From positions 558,001 through 622,000 of the forward strand of contig NZ_CP154631.1 in the NCBI RefSeq assembly GCF_039555755.1: a stretch of 64,000 nt of DNA. The letters run 5' to 3'. Below the pieces are notes generated by a model. That model was not told where the DNA came from, did not search any database, and was given only the letters and a program-made list of their open reading frames with translations. The position numbers and the translations under genes are program-made. How positions within the stretch are numbered: the first letter of the stretch is position 1; the number at the start of each line of letters is the position of its first letter. The stretch is from Pseudomonas sediminis (lineage in GTDB: Bacteria > Pseudomonadota > Gammaproteobacteria > Pseudomonadales > Pseudomonadaceae). Below are positions 19,925 through 28,406 of this stretch, one piece after another.

Positions 19925-20676
19925 AACGTATCTGGCTCACTGGCGCCAGCAGCGGTATCGGTGCCGCACTGGCCGAGGAGTTGCTCAAGGGCGGCCATCA
20001 ACTGGCGCTGAGCGCACGCAGCAGCGGCCCATTGCAGGATTTCGCCGCGCGCTATGGCGAACAGGTGCTGGTCGCTCCCGGCGACCTGACCGACGCCGAG
20101 CAGGTGCGCGCGATTGGCGAGCGCATCGCTCAACAGTGGGGCGCGCTGGATTGCGTGATCCTCAACGCCGGCACCTGCGAATACATCGAGGTGCGCCAGT
20201 TCGAGGCCGCGATGATCGAACGCGTGGTCAGCACCAACCTGTTCGCCGCCAGCTACTGCATCGAGGCCGCCCTGCCCTTGCTGCGCCGAGGCAACCGCCC
20301 GCACCTGGTTGGCGTCGGCAGTTCGGTCACCTTCCTGCCGCTGCCACGCGCCGAGGCCTACGGTGCGTCCAAGGCGGCGATGCGCTACCTGATGCAAACA
20401 TTGCGTATCGACCTGGCGGCAGAAGGCATCGACGTCACCCTGGTCAGTCCCGGTTTCGTCGATACCCCGCTGACGCAGAAGAACGACTTCCCCATGCCCA
20501 TGCGCTGGCCGGTGGAACGCGCCGCACGGCACATCGCCGCACGCCTGGACAAGCGCCCGCACGAGATCGCTTTCCCCACCCCCTTCATCGCCATCCTGAA
20601 ACTGCTCGGTAGCCTGCCCAGCAGCCTGCAACTGGCCATAGGTCGCCGCTTGGCGCGTAACGAGGACAACGCATGA
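19921..20676 (+). CDS. short-chain dehydrogenase/reductase
   Basis: A 251-residue classical SDR: IWLTGASSGIGAALAEELLK gives the TGxxxGIG cofactor loop, CVILNAGTCEY the NAG motif, GSSVTFLPLPRAEAYGASKA the Ser-Tyr-Lys triad, and SPGFVDTPLT the substrate loop. A C-terminal hydrophobic helix (AILKLLGSLPSSLQLAIGRR) suggests membrane attachment, sensible for a lipid substrate. The gene overlaps both neighbours by 4 bp. The actual substrate is unknown; the cluster suggests a fatty acyl or phospholipid-linked reaction. Confidence 0.92.
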   Translation: MKRIWLTGASSGIGAALAEELLKGGHQLALSARSSGPLQDFAARYGEQVLVAPGDLTDAEQVRAIGERIAQQWGALDCVILNAGTCEYIEVRQFEAAMIERVVSTNLFAASYCIEAALPLLRRGNRPHLVGVGSSVTFLPLPRAEAYGASKAAMRYLMQTLRIDLAAEGIDVTLVSPGFVDTPLTQKNDFPMPMRWPVERAARHIAARLDKRPHEIAFPTPFIAILKLLGSLPSSLQLAIGRRLARNEDNA

Positions 20677-21920
20677 AAATCGCCATCGTCGGCAGCGGCA
20701 TTGCCGGCCTGACCTGCGCCTACCTGCTCAACCGCCAGCACGACATTCAGGTGTTCGAGGCCAGCGACTGGATCGGCGGCCACACCCATACCGTCGACGT
20801 GCAGGTGGACGGCCGCAGCTATGCAGTAGATACCGGTTTCATCGTCTTCAACGACTGGACCTACCCCAACTTCATCCGCCTGCTGGGACAAGTCGGCGTC
20901 GGCTTCAAACCCACCGAAATGAGCTTCTCGGTCAGCGACCCGGCCACCGGCGTGGAATACAACGGCCACGACCTCAACACCCTGTTCGCCCAGCGCCGCA
21001 ACCTGCTGTCGCCGGCGTTCTGGGGCATGCTGCGCGACATCCTGCGTTTCAATCGCCAGTCGCTGGACGACCTGGCCAACAGCCGCATCGACGCCGACAC
21101 CACCCTCGGCCAGTACCTTGAGCGCAACGGCTACGGCCGCCGCTTCATCGAGCATTACATCGTGCCGATGGGTTCGGCCATCTGGTCGATGTCGCTGGCC
21201 GACATGCTCGGTTTCCCGCTGCAGTTCTTCGTGCGCTTCTGCAAGAACCACGGCCTGCTCTCGGTCAGCGACCGCCCGACCTGGCAGGTGATCGAAGGCG
21301 GCTCACGCAGCTATGTGGCACCGCTGACCGCCAGCTTCGCCGAGCGCATTCGCCTCAACTGCCCGGTCAGCCGCGTCGTCCGTGATCAGGACGGCGTCAT
21401 CCTGCACAGCGCAGCCGGCAGCGAGCGCTTCGACAAGGTGATCTTCGCCTGCCACAGCGACCAGGCCCTGGCCCTGGTCGAGCAGCCCAGCGAACAGGAG
21501 CGGGACATTCTCGGCGCCCTGCCCTACGCCAACAACGACGTGGTGCTGCATACCGACACGCGCCTGCTGCCCAAGCGCAAGCTGGCCTGGGCCAGCTGGA
21601 ACTATCGATTGGGCGGGCCGACCGATCAGCCGGCAGCCGTCACCTACAACATGAACATTCTGCAGGGCGTCGAGGCAGACACCACCTTCTGCGTCAGCCT
21701 CAACCAGACGGCCGCCATCGACCCGAGCAAGATCCTTGCACGCTTCCAGTACGCCCACCCCCAGTACAGCCTGGCCGGAACCGCCGCCCAGGCGCGCTGG
21801 GAAGAATTGCTCGGCGCCCAGCACACCTATTACTGCGGTGCCTACTGGGCCAACGGCTTCCATGAAGACGGTGTGGTCAGCGCCCTGCGCGTGGCGCGCG
21901 CCTTCGGAGAGACGCTGTGA
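20673..21920 (+). CDS. FAD-dependent amine oxidase-like protein
   Basis: A 415-residue flavoprotein: MKIAIVGSGIAGLTCAYLLN is the FAD Rossmann loop; FEASDWIGGHTHTVDVQVDG with VDTGFIVFNDWTYPNF is the typical opening of this amine-oxidase subgroup. SMSLADMLGFPLQFFVRFCK and the C-terminal YYCGAYWANGFHEDGVVSAL (FAD ribityl contact) follow. The group is always found with DUF1365 and Cfa genes. In Rhodobacter sphaeroides, related genes were linked to desaturation steps of furan fatty acid synthesis (UfaD), which I recall but cannot verify here. Overlaps its neighbours on both sides. Confidence 0.88.
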   Translation: MKIAIVGSGIAGLTCAYLLNRQHDIQVFEASDWIGGHTHTVDVQVDGRSYAVDTGFIVFNDWTYPNFIRLLGQVGVGFKPTEMSFSVSDPATGVEYNGHDLNTLFAQRRNLLSPAFWGMLRDILRFNRQSLDDLANSRIDADTTLGQYLERNGYGRRFIEHYIVPMGSAIWSMSLADMLGFPLQFFVRFCKNHGLLSVSDRPTWQVIEGGSRSYVAPLTASFAERIRLNCPVSRVVRDQDGVILHSAAGSERFDKVIFACHSDQALALVEQPSEQERDILGALPYANNDVVLHTDTRLLPKRKLAWASWNYRLGGPTDQPAAVTYNMNILQGVEADTTFCVSLNQTAAIDPSKILARFQYAHPQYSLAGTAAQARWEELLGAQHTYYCGAYWANGFHEDGVVSALRVARAFGETL

Positions 21921-22720
21921 TGCACAGCGCGCTGTACAGCGGCTGGGTGCAGCATCGTCGCTTCGCCCCGCGCGCGCATGCCTTTCGCTATCGCATGGGC
22001 CTGCTGTACCTGGACCTGAGCGAGCAGGCGCAGCTGTTCGCTCTCTCCAAGCTGGCCGGACGCGGCCGCTTCGCACCGTTCGCGTTTCGCGAGAGCGATT
22101 ACCTGCCCGAGTCCACCCGCCAGGGCGTGGCGCTGCATGACGCGGTGCGCGATCGCGTGGAGCAGGCACTGGGCACACGCCCGCAAGGTCGCATCTGCGT
22201 GCTGACGCAGCCGCGCAGCTGGGGCCTGGCGTTCAATCCAGTGAGCATCTTTTACTGCCACGACGCCGACCAGCGCCTGATGGCAATTCTCTGTGAAGTC
22301 AGCAATACGCCGTGGCGTGAGCGTTATCACTACGTGCTGCCGGCAGAGGGCGAAGGCCGTCACCAGGTCAGCGTAGACAAGGCCTTTCATGTCTCGCCTT
22401 TCCTGCCGCGCGAGCTGCAATACCGCATGAGTTTCAGCGCCGTCGGCGAACGCCTTGGCGTGCACATGGCCGACTGGCAAGGCGATACTAAGATGTTCGA
22501 TGCCAGCCTCAGCCTGCACCGCGAAGCTCTCGACCGCGCCAGCCTGCACCGCTATCTGCTCAGTTTCCCCTGGATGACCGGCAAAACCCTGGCCGCCATC
22601 TACTGGCAGGCGATGCGCCTGCTGTTCAAGCGCATCCCGATTTTCGACCACAAGCCCGCGGAAGGCAGCTTCCGTGTAGCCCGCCCGCAAGCGAAGGACA
22701 TGCCCCATGAAGAGCTCTAG
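21920..22720 (+). CDS. DUF1365 family protein
   Basis: A 266-residue protein of unknown biochemical function. It shows the family landmarks: SGWVQHRRFAPRAHAFRYRM near the start, VLTQPRSWGLAFNPVSIFYC, then ILCEVSNTPWRERYHYVLPA and KAFHVSPFLP, the last with a conserved His. GTG at 21917 and ATG at 21920 are both possible; I take the ATG, which overlaps the previous stop by one base. Always neighbour to the amine oxidase and Cfa-like methyltransferase, so it is likely part of the same lipid-modifying pathway. Confidence 0.9.
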   Translation: MHSALYSGWVQHRRFAPRAHAFRYRMGLLYLDLSEQAQLFALSKLAGRGRFAPFAFRESDYLPESTRQGVALHDAVRDRVEQALGTRPQGRICVLTQPRSWGLAFNPVSIFYCHDADQRLMAILCEVSNTPWRERYHYVLPAEGEGRHQVSVDKAFHVSPFLPRELQYRMSFSAVGERLGVHMADWQGDTKMFDASLSLHREALDRASLHRYLLSFPWMTGKTLAAIYWQAMRLLFKRIPIFDHKPAEGSFRVARPQAKDMPHEEL

Positions 22721-23981
22721 CCTGACCGCAACGAGAAGCCTGGTACGCAGTGGCAACGGCATTGGCGCCGGTCTGTTGCGGCGCGCCGTGATGCGCCAAC
22801 TGCAGAACCTGCACCACGGCCTGCTGGTGATTCATGAAGCGGGGGACAGCCTGCATTTCGGTGACCCGCAGGCTCCTCTGCGCGCCGAAATCACCGTGCA
22901 TGACCCTGCGGTCTGGGGTCTGGTGGCGGGCAATGGCTCGATCGGCTCGGGCGAAGCCTACATACATGGCTACTGGAGCACGCCGGACCTGACTGCGGTG
23001 ATTCGCATCTTCGTCGCCAACCTCGACGTACTGGATGCCATGGAAGGCGGCCTGGCACGCCTGGGGCGCCCGCTGATCCAGGGCCTGCACTGGCTCAACC
23101 GCAACACTCGGCAAGGTTCGCGCCGCAACATCGCCGCGCACTACGACCTGGGTAACGACCTGTTCGAACAGTTCCTCGACCCGACCATGATGTACTCCGC
23201 GGCGATGTTCACGAGCGAGGAGGACACTCTGGAACAGGCTCAGCTCAACAAGCTCGAACGCATCTGCCAGAAGCTCGTACTGCAACCGTCCGACCATCTG
23301 CTGGAAATCGGCACGGGCTGGGGCAGCATGGCCATCTACGCCGCGACCCATTACGGCTGCCGGGTGACCACAACCACACTGTCGCGCGAGCAGCACGCCC
23401 ACACCGAGCGACGCATTCGCGAGCTGGGCCTGGAGGATCGCGTCACCCTGCTGCTGGAGGACTACCGCGACCTCGATGGCCAGTACGACAAACTGGTGTC
23501 CATCGAGATGATCGAAGCCGTCGGCCACCGATTCCTGCCCACCTATTTCGAGCAATGTTCGCGCCTGCTCAAAGCCGATGGGCTGATGTTGCTGCAGGCC
23601 ATCACCATTCGTGATCAACGCTATGAGCAAGCCTGCAAGTCGGTGGACTTCATCCAGCGTTACATCTTCCCCGGCGGCGCCCTGCCTTCGGTAAACAAGA
23701 TGCTCGATGTCGTAACCCGACACACCGACTTCAACCTGCATCACATGGAAGATTTCGGCCTGCACTACGCGCGCACCCTGCGCCTGTGGCACGACAACCT
23801 GCGTCACGCGCGGCAGCGCCTGGAGCAATTGGGCTACGACGATTACTTCTATCGCCTGTGGGAGTTCTACCTCTGCTATTGCGAAGGCGGCTTCCTCGAA
23901 CGCACCATTGGCACCGCGCAATTGCTGCTGGCCAAACCGGCCGCTCGCCCTGCGCCTCTGTTAGGAAATTTCGATGCCTAA
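22707..23981 (+). CDS. Cfa-like fatty acyl methyltransferase, lacking cyclopropane residues
   Basis: A 424-residue SAM-dependent methyltransferase of the cyclopropane-fatty-acid synthase family. SAM loop: LEIGTGWGSMAIYAA; other landmarks are AHYDLGNDLFEQFLDPTMMY, SIEMIEAVGHRFLPTYFEQC and RYIFPGGALPSVNKM. At the place of E. coli Cys139 (YSCAYW) it has YSAAMF, and at His266 (LHTIG) it has LQAIT; both ligands of the active-site bicarbonate are lost while the Glu of EAVG stays. It may thus methylate without closing a ring, as UfaM-type enzymes do. Substrate would be unsaturated membrane phospholipids. Overlaps both neighbours. Confidence 0.9.
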   Translation: MKSSSLTATRSLVRSGNGIGAGLLRRAVMRQLQNLHHGLLVIHEAGDSLHFGDPQAPLRAEITVHDPAVWGLVAGNGSIGSGEAYIHGYWSTPDLTAVIRIFVANLDVLDAMEGGLARLGRPLIQGLHWLNRNTRQGSRRNIAAHYDLGNDLFEQFLDPTMMYSAAMFTSEEDTLEQAQLNKLERICQKLVLQPSDHLLEIGTGWGSMAIYAATHYGCRVTTTTLSREQHAHTERRIRELGLEDRVTLLLEDYRDLDGQYDKLVSIEMIEAVGHRFLPTYFEQCSRLLKADGLMLLQAITIRDQRYEQACKSVDFIQRYIFPGGALPSVNKMLDVVTRHTDFNLHHMEDFGLHYARTLRLWHDNLRHARQRLEQLGYDDYFYRLWEFYLCYCEGGFLERTIGTAQLLLAKPAARPAPLLGNFDA

Positions 23982-24501
23982 GCTGATCGCCAATGCCCTC
24001 CTGTTCCAGCTCGGCTGGCTAGTCTGCGTCTTCGCAGGCGACAGCCCCTGGCTGCTGGTGGTGGCGGCAATCATCGGTGTGCACCTGCTGTGGGTCAGCA
24101 GTTGGGCTGCCGAAGGCAAGTTGCTGCTCAGCGTGTTTCTCGCCGGCAGTGCGCTGGACAGCTTTCTGCTCAACCTCGGCGTGTTCGACTTCGGCGAGGA
24201 GCGCCAGCTGATCCCTCTTTGGCTGGCCTTGCTCTGGCTGTTGCTGGCCAGCACCCTCAATCACTGCCTGGCCTGGACTGCCCAGCCCTGGTGGCGAGCC
24301 AGCCTGCTCGGCGCGGTTGCCGCGCCGCTGTCCTACTACGGCGGCGCCAAGATCGCCGGCGTCGAGCTGCCGCTGGGCACCTGGCCAACCCTGGCGATTT
24401 TCGCAGGTGTCTGGGCGGTGGTGATGCCGGTATTGCACGGCTTCGCCAAACTCTACCGCACGCAATACGAACAAAGCCTGCGCAGCCGCCAATCGGCCTG
24501 A
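23974..24501 (+). CDS. DUF2878 family membrane protein
   Basis: A 175-residue inner membrane protein with five or six hydrophobic helices (LLFQLGWLVCVFAGDSPWLL, LIPLWLALLWLLLASTLNHC, LLGAVAAPLSYYGGAKIAGV and others). The NHCLAW and APLSYYGGAKIAG motifs match DUF2878, a family found behind Cfa/DUF1365 genes in proteobacteria. No function is known. The start overlaps the methyltransferase gene by 8 bp. It is the last gene of the operon; repeat DNA follows. Confidence 0.85.
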   Translation: MPKLIANALLFQLGWLVCVFAGDSPWLLVVAAIIGVHLLWVSSWAAEGKLLLSVFLAGSALDSFLLNLGVFDFGEERQLIPLWLALLWLLLASTLNHCLAWTAQPWWRASLLGAVAAPLSYYGGAKIAGVELPLGTWPTLAIFAGVWAVVMPVLHGFAKLYRTQYEQSLRSRQSA

Positions 24502-24529
24502 CGGCTAGCCTCCGCAGGAACGGCGCCCC

Positions 24530-24661
24530 GCCGCGAACCTGAGCGGCGCGGCCCCAAAACGCTCGCCCCGAGGCGGGGCTCCTACGACAAGCACCAATGC
24601 CCGCCGCGAACCAGGCGTCACGGCCCAAAAACGCTTCGCCCCGGGGCGGGGCTCCTACGTA
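24530..24661. repeat. two tandem copies of a ~70-bp GC-rich repeat
   Basis: Each copy has a CCGCGAACC ... CGGCCCAAAAACGCT-type left part and CGCCCCGAGGCGGGGCTCCTACG (here shortened) hairpin on the right; the copies end near 24588 and 24659. The end CTCCTACG links it to the GTAGGAGCG REP family. It follows the light-response operon and could mark its end. Confidence 0.65.
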
Positions 24662-24748
24662 AAGTGGCTTGCGGCCTGCGACACTGTCCGCTGCACCTTG
24701 TCAGCCCAAGCCCCCGCGTATCCACTGCATGGCGTACACTGCCACGCC

Positions 24749-25063
24749 ATGAGCCAGACCATTGCCCATACCCAACTGCCCACCGAACCCGAGATCAGTT
24801 GCAGCACCTGCGCAGCCTGCTGTTGCCAGCTGGAGGTGATGCTGCTCGGCGACACCGGCGTGCCGCAGCGCTACATCGACACCGATGACTGGGGTGGCGA
24901 GGTCATGCGCCGCCTGGACGACGGCTGGTGCATCGCACTCGATCGCGACACCATGCGCTGCACCATCTACGCACAACGCCCGCTGATCTGCCGCGAGTTC
25001 GAACTCGGCGCTGCCGAATGCCTGGAAGAACGCCGCGGCATTGCCACTGCCTACAGCCAGTAA
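24749..25063 (+). CDS. YkgJ family cysteine-cluster protein
   Basis: A 104-residue protein with the CxxCxxxCC opening (ISCSTCAACCCQLEVMLLG) and a second group further on (DTMRCTIYAQRPLICREFEL, AAECLEE). The family is thought to bind zinc or an Fe-S cluster; no reaction is established. ATG at 24749 is taken because the family begins near that methionine; the frame is open upstream to 24698 through repeat-flanking DNA. No obvious operon partner. Confidence 0.85.
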   Translation: MSQTIAHTQLPTEPEISCSTCAACCCQLEVMLLGDTGVPQRYIDTDDWGGEVMRRLDDGWCIALDRDTMRCTIYAQRPLICREFELGAAECLEERRGIATAYSQ

Positions 25064-25384
25064 CATTTTATGTATGAACTTTAATGCTGATTAAGTGCAT
25101 TTCTATAAATACATAACGATCAACCATGAAGGAACACCCTGGCTCAACACCGAGCCATTTCAGTGCGCCAGCACCAATCCAGTGCATTACTTGGCCGCAC
25201 TTTATGGTTTGATATCAAAAAAATAGAATAAAAGCGTATTTATTATTAATTAGTCGAACCTATCGCCGTCCCGCACACTTTCGGTGCTCTCTCCTTCGCC
25301 CCCGCCACGCTCTCGCAAACCCGCCAACAGCCCGTTACGAGCGACAGGAGAGGCACGCCTGAAATTTCTCAGCAAGACGGAATC
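25064..25384 (+). promoter_or_regulatory. AT-rich leader of the orphan ccoN gene with palindrome
   Basis: This 321-bp gap is far richer in A and T than its surroundings. It has a perfect 12-bp palindrome TTTGATATCAAA at 25208-25219 followed by an A/T tract (AAAAATAGAATAAAAG). A standard Anr site TTGAT-N4-ATCAA is not present; the palindrome has both half-sites with no spacer. The rest shows nothing else I recognise. It probably contains the promoter and operators of the oxidase gene. Confidence 0.5.
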
Positions 25385-26836
25385 ATGATGGCTACCCTTG
25401 CGACTGCCCCTCACTATTACAACTACGAGATCGTTCGCCGTTTCACCCTCACAACCCTGTTCTGGGGCATCCTCGGAATGGCCATGGGTGTATTCATCGC
25501 GGCCCAACTGGTCTGGCCCGAATTGAACTTCGGTATTCCATGGCTCAGTTTCGGACGCATCCGCCCCGTCCACACCAATCTGGTGATCTTCGCCTTCGGC
25601 GGCGGCGCGCTGTTCGCCACCTCGTTCTACGTGCTGCAACGTACCTGTCGAGTACGGATCATTTCCGACGGTCTGGCCAACTTCCTGTTCTGGGGCTGGC
25701 AGGCAGCCGTGCTGGCGATGATCGTCAGCTATCCGCTGGGCATCACCTCCTCCAAGGAATATGCCGAGATGGAGTGGCCGATCGCCTTGTGGGTCACCCT
25801 GTTGTGGTTGATCTACGCCTACCTGTTCTTCGGTACCATCGCTCGCCGCCAGGTGCGCCACATCTACGTGGGCAACTGGTTCTACGGCGCATTCATCATC
25901 GTCACGGGCATGGTGCATGTGGTCAACCACATCGCCAAACCGGTCTCGCTGCTCAAGTCCTATTCGGTGTACTCCGGCGCCACCGATGCAATGATCCAGT
26001 GGTGGTACGGCCATAGTGTGGTCGGCTTCATCCTCTCGGTAGGCTTCCTGGGGATGATGTATTACTTCGTGCCCAAGCAGGCCGAGCGGCCGATCTATTC
26101 CTATCGCCTGTCCATCGTGCACTTCTGGGCGATCATCACCCTGTATATCTGGGCCGGCCCGCATCACCTGCACTACACCGCTCTGCCGGACTGGGCGCAA
26201 ACCCTCGGCATGGCCATGTCGGTCATCCTCCTGGCGCCAAGCTGGGGCGGCATGATCAACGGCATGATGAGCCTGTCCGGCGCCTGGCATAAGCTGCGCA
26301 CCGATCCGATCCTGCGCTTTCTGGTCGTTTCGCTGGCCTTTTACGGCATGAGCACCTTCGAAGGCCCGATGATGGCCATCAAGACCGTCAACGCGCTGTC
26401 CCATTACACCGACTGGACCATCGGCCACGTACACGCGGGAGCACTGGGCTGGGTGGCGATGATCTCCATCGGCGCGCTCTACCACATGCTGCCCAAGCTC
26501 TACGGCCGCACGCAGATGCACAGCGTCGGCCTGATCAATACGCACTTCTGGCTGGCGACCATCGGTACCGTGCTGTACATCGCCTCGATGTGGGTCAACG
26601 GCATCACCCAAGGCCTGATGTGGCGTGCGGTGAACGAGGACGGCACCCTCACCTACTCCTTCGTCGAGGCGCTGGAAGCCAGCCACCCCGGCTATGTCGT
26701 GCGCCTGCTGGGCGGGGCGGTCTTCGCCAGCGGCATGCTGCTGATGGCCTGGAACACCTGGCTGACGGTGCGCAGCGGCGAACGCATCGATGCCGTGCAC
26801 TCCACCCCGGATGTTGGAGCCGCCGCCCATGCCTAA
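25385..26836 (+). CDS. orphan cbb3-type cytochrome oxidase subunit I (CcoN4-like)
   Basis: A 483-residue integral membrane protein with twelve helices. Haem and copper ligands are present: [27 protein letters not shown] (usually GHNAVGFFLT), [17 protein letters not shown] with the His-His of CuB, the [11 protein letters not shown] helix and [11 protein letters not shown] with the two haem-ligand His. No ccoO, ccoQ or ccoP follows; instead there is a small lipoprotein-like ORF, the arrangement of P. aeruginosa PA4133-PA4134 (CcoN4). Such orphan subunits can replace CcoN1/CcoN2 in heterocomplexes and help tolerate cyanide or oxidative agents. Two ATG codons (25385, 25388) compete as start. Confidence 0.93.
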   Translation: MMATLATAPHYYNYEIVRRFTLTTLFWGILGMAMGVFIAAQLVWPELNFGIPWLSFGRIRPVHTNLVIFAFGGGALFATSFYVLQRTCRVRIISDGLANFLFWGWQAAVLAMIVSYPLGITSSKEYAEMEWPIALWVTLLWLIYAYLFFGTIARRQVRHIYVGNWFYGAFIIVTGMVHVVNHIAKPVSLLKSYSVYSGATDAMIQWWYGHSVVGFILSVGFLGMMYYFVPKQAERPIYSYRLSIVHFWAIITLYIWAGPHHLHYTALPDWAQTLGMAMSVILLAPSWGGMINGMMSLSGAWHKLRTDPILRFLVVSLAFYGMSTFEGPMMAIKTVNALSHYTDWTIGHVHAGALGWVAMISIGALYHMLPKLYGRTQMHSVGLINTHFWLATIGTVLYIASMWVNGITQGLMWRAVNEDGTLTYSFVEALEASHPGYVVRLLGGAVFASGMLLMAWNTWLTVRSGERIDAVHSTPDVGAAAHA

Positions 26837-27056
26837 CGCCCTGATCCTGCCGGTTCTCGCCACGCTGGGTTGCCTGCTCGGTTGCTGGCTGAGCTGTAGC
26901 ATTCCGTCGACGCTCGACCAGGCCAGCCTGCTGCCCTTCGCCGACGATCCAGAAGCGGCGGCGCGCATGACGCAAGCCACGGGCCGCCCTTGCAAGGTCA
27001 CCACGCAGCCACTCGAAGAGCCCGGCAATCCGACCGAAGAGTCTCTGCTCGCTTGA
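26829..27056 (+). CDS. small Cys-rich exported protein coupled to ccoN (PA4134-like)
   Basis: A 75-residue protein with a hydrophobic N-terminus [20 protein letters not shown] that could be a signal anchor or lipoprotein signal (CLLGC), then a polar tail with [11 protein letters not shown]. The ATG overlaps the end of the oxidase gene by 8 bp. Position and size fit PA4134, next to the orphan CcoN in P. aeruginosa. The function is unknown; four cysteines and the coupling suggest a role in assembly or in binding to the oxidase. Confidence 0.75.
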   Translation: MPNALILPVLATLGCLLGCWLSCSIPSTLDQASLLPFADDPEAAARMTQATGRPCKVTTQPLEEPGNPTEESLLA

Positions 27057-27107
27057 CGTTCCTTCGCCCACGGACGGGCGTCCAGAAGTGCCGCTTGCGG
27101 CACCCTC

Positions 27108-27140
27108 AGGGCTTTTCAGTAGTGAAGGGCCCTCTTTTTT
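27108..27140 (+). terminator. rho-independent terminator after the ccoN unit
   Basis: A stem of GGGCTTTTCA (27109-27118) against TGAAGGGCCC (27123-27132), with two G-U pairs and loop GTAG, is followed by TCTTTTTT. It lies only 12 bp before the HPP gene start, so that gene probably relies on read-through or on a promoter within this stretch. Confidence 0.8.
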
Positions 27141-27151
27141 GACCGGATACC

Positions 27152-28285
27152 ATGAACACACCATCACGCCTGCACCAATGGTGCATCGCCTTTCTCCCCG
27201 AGGCTCCACACACGCGGCCACGCGAATGGCTGCGCGCGGCACTCGGCGCCAGCCTGGGTTTTGTCTTCACCACCTGGCTATGCGGCCAGCTTTTCGGCCC
27301 GCAGCTGGCCGTGCACTTCTCCGGCCCGCTGGCCGCCTCGGCGGTACTGCTGTTCGCCGTCTCTTCGGGCGCACTGGCGCAACCCTGGTCGATCCTCGGC
27401 AGCTATCTGTGCGCCACGCTGGTCGGTGTGCTGGTCGGTCATCTGCTCGATCACAGCCTGCTTGGCGCCGCCCTGGCGATAGGTCTGAGCCTGTTGCTGA
27501 TGTGCCCGCTGCGTTGCCTGCACCCGCCAGGCGGTGCCATCGCCTTCTGCGTCGTATTCGCGCCCGTGGCACCGGGTATACCCGCCTGGCACCCAGCCAT
27601 GACGGTGGTGATCGCCGCGCTGGGCCTGCTGAGCAGTGCTCTGATCTATAACAACCTCACCGGCATGCGCTACCCGCGCCAGACTGCGCCAGCAGCCGAT
27701 GCACACCATACCCGCGACCCGTTGCCCGGCGAGCGCGTAGGCATCCGCGATACCGACCTCGACCAGGCGCTCGACGAACTCGGCGCCTTCGTCGACGTGA
27801 CTCGCGAAGACCTGGCGATGATCGTCAAAAGCACCGAGCGCTATGCGCTGCGCCGCAGCATGGGCGATATCCGTGCCGGCCAGGTGATGTCACGCGACCT
27901 GATCTGCGCCACGCCGGGCACCAGCATCAAACAGGGCCTGCACCTGCTGCGCCACCACCACCTCAAGGCGCTGCCAATCCTCGACCATAACCAGCAACTG
28001 GTCGGCATCGTCAGCCTCAGCGACCTGATCGCCCCCCTGCATCACCGCCCGGCCAAGCGCCTTGGCCTGTTCAAGCGACGCCCTCGCCCACGCCTGGGGG
28101 AGCTGATGAGCAGCCCGGTACGCTGCACCGATGTCGATACGCACGTCGTCGACCTGATTGGGGTGTTATCTGATCGCGGCCTGCACTGCCTGCCGGTGCT
28201 GGAGAACGAAAAGCTGGTGGGGATCATCACCCAGACCGACGTGATTGCGGCGTTGCAACGAGATCTGTTGGCCCACTTCGATTGA
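27152..28285 (+). CDS. HPP family membrane protein with two CBS domains
   Basis: A 377-residue protein. Residues about 25-170 form four to five membrane helices with the HPP signature CLHPPGGAIAF near 127-137; residues about 245-300 and 310-370 are two CBS domains (VMSRDLICATPGTSIKQGLH ... LPILDHNQQLVGIVSLSDLI; MSSPVRCTDVDTHVVDLIGV ... LPVLENEKLVGIITQTDVIA). HPP proteins have been linked to nitrite transport in cyanobacteria and chloroplasts; the CBS pair suggests control by adenine nucleotides. The substrate in Pseudomonas is unknown. Starts right after a terminator. Confidence 0.9.
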   Translation: MNTPSRLHQWCIAFLPEAPHTRPREWLRAALGASLGFVFTTWLCGQLFGPQLAVHFSGPLAASAVLLFAVSSGALAQPWSILGSYLCATLVGVLVGHLLDHSLLGAALAIGLSLLLMCPLRCLHPPGGAIAFCVVFAPVAPGIPAWHPAMTVVIAALGLLSSALIYNNLTGMRYPRQTAPAADAHHTRDPLPGERVGIRDTDLDQALDELGAFVDVTREDLAMIVKSTERYALRRSMGDIRAGQVMSRDLICATPGTSIKQGLHLLRHHHLKALPILDHNQQLVGIVSLSDLIAPLHHRPAKRLGLFKRRPRPRLGELMSSPVRCTDVDTHVVDLIGVLSDRGLHCLPVLENEKLVGIITQTDVIAALQRDLLAHFD

Positions 28286-28406
28286 GGCAGCGACCTGCTG
28301 CGATCCAAGCTCGCTCCCCCTAATGCGGCTGCTCATCGAAAAGTGCCAGAGCAGCCCTTACACTGCCCGTCTGCCCATCTGCCCGCTTGCTGAGCACCGC
28401 CACGAC

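Noticed and set aside
25208..25219. TTTGATATCAAA as an Anr/Fnr box
   Set aside because: The Anr consensus needs four bases between TTGAT and ATCAA; here there is no spacer, so I list it only as a palindrome.
25250..27103. 617-codon minus-strand frame across the ccoN gene
   Set aside because: Shadow of the oxidase subunit; His/Asp/Gln-rich with no membrane or signal features.
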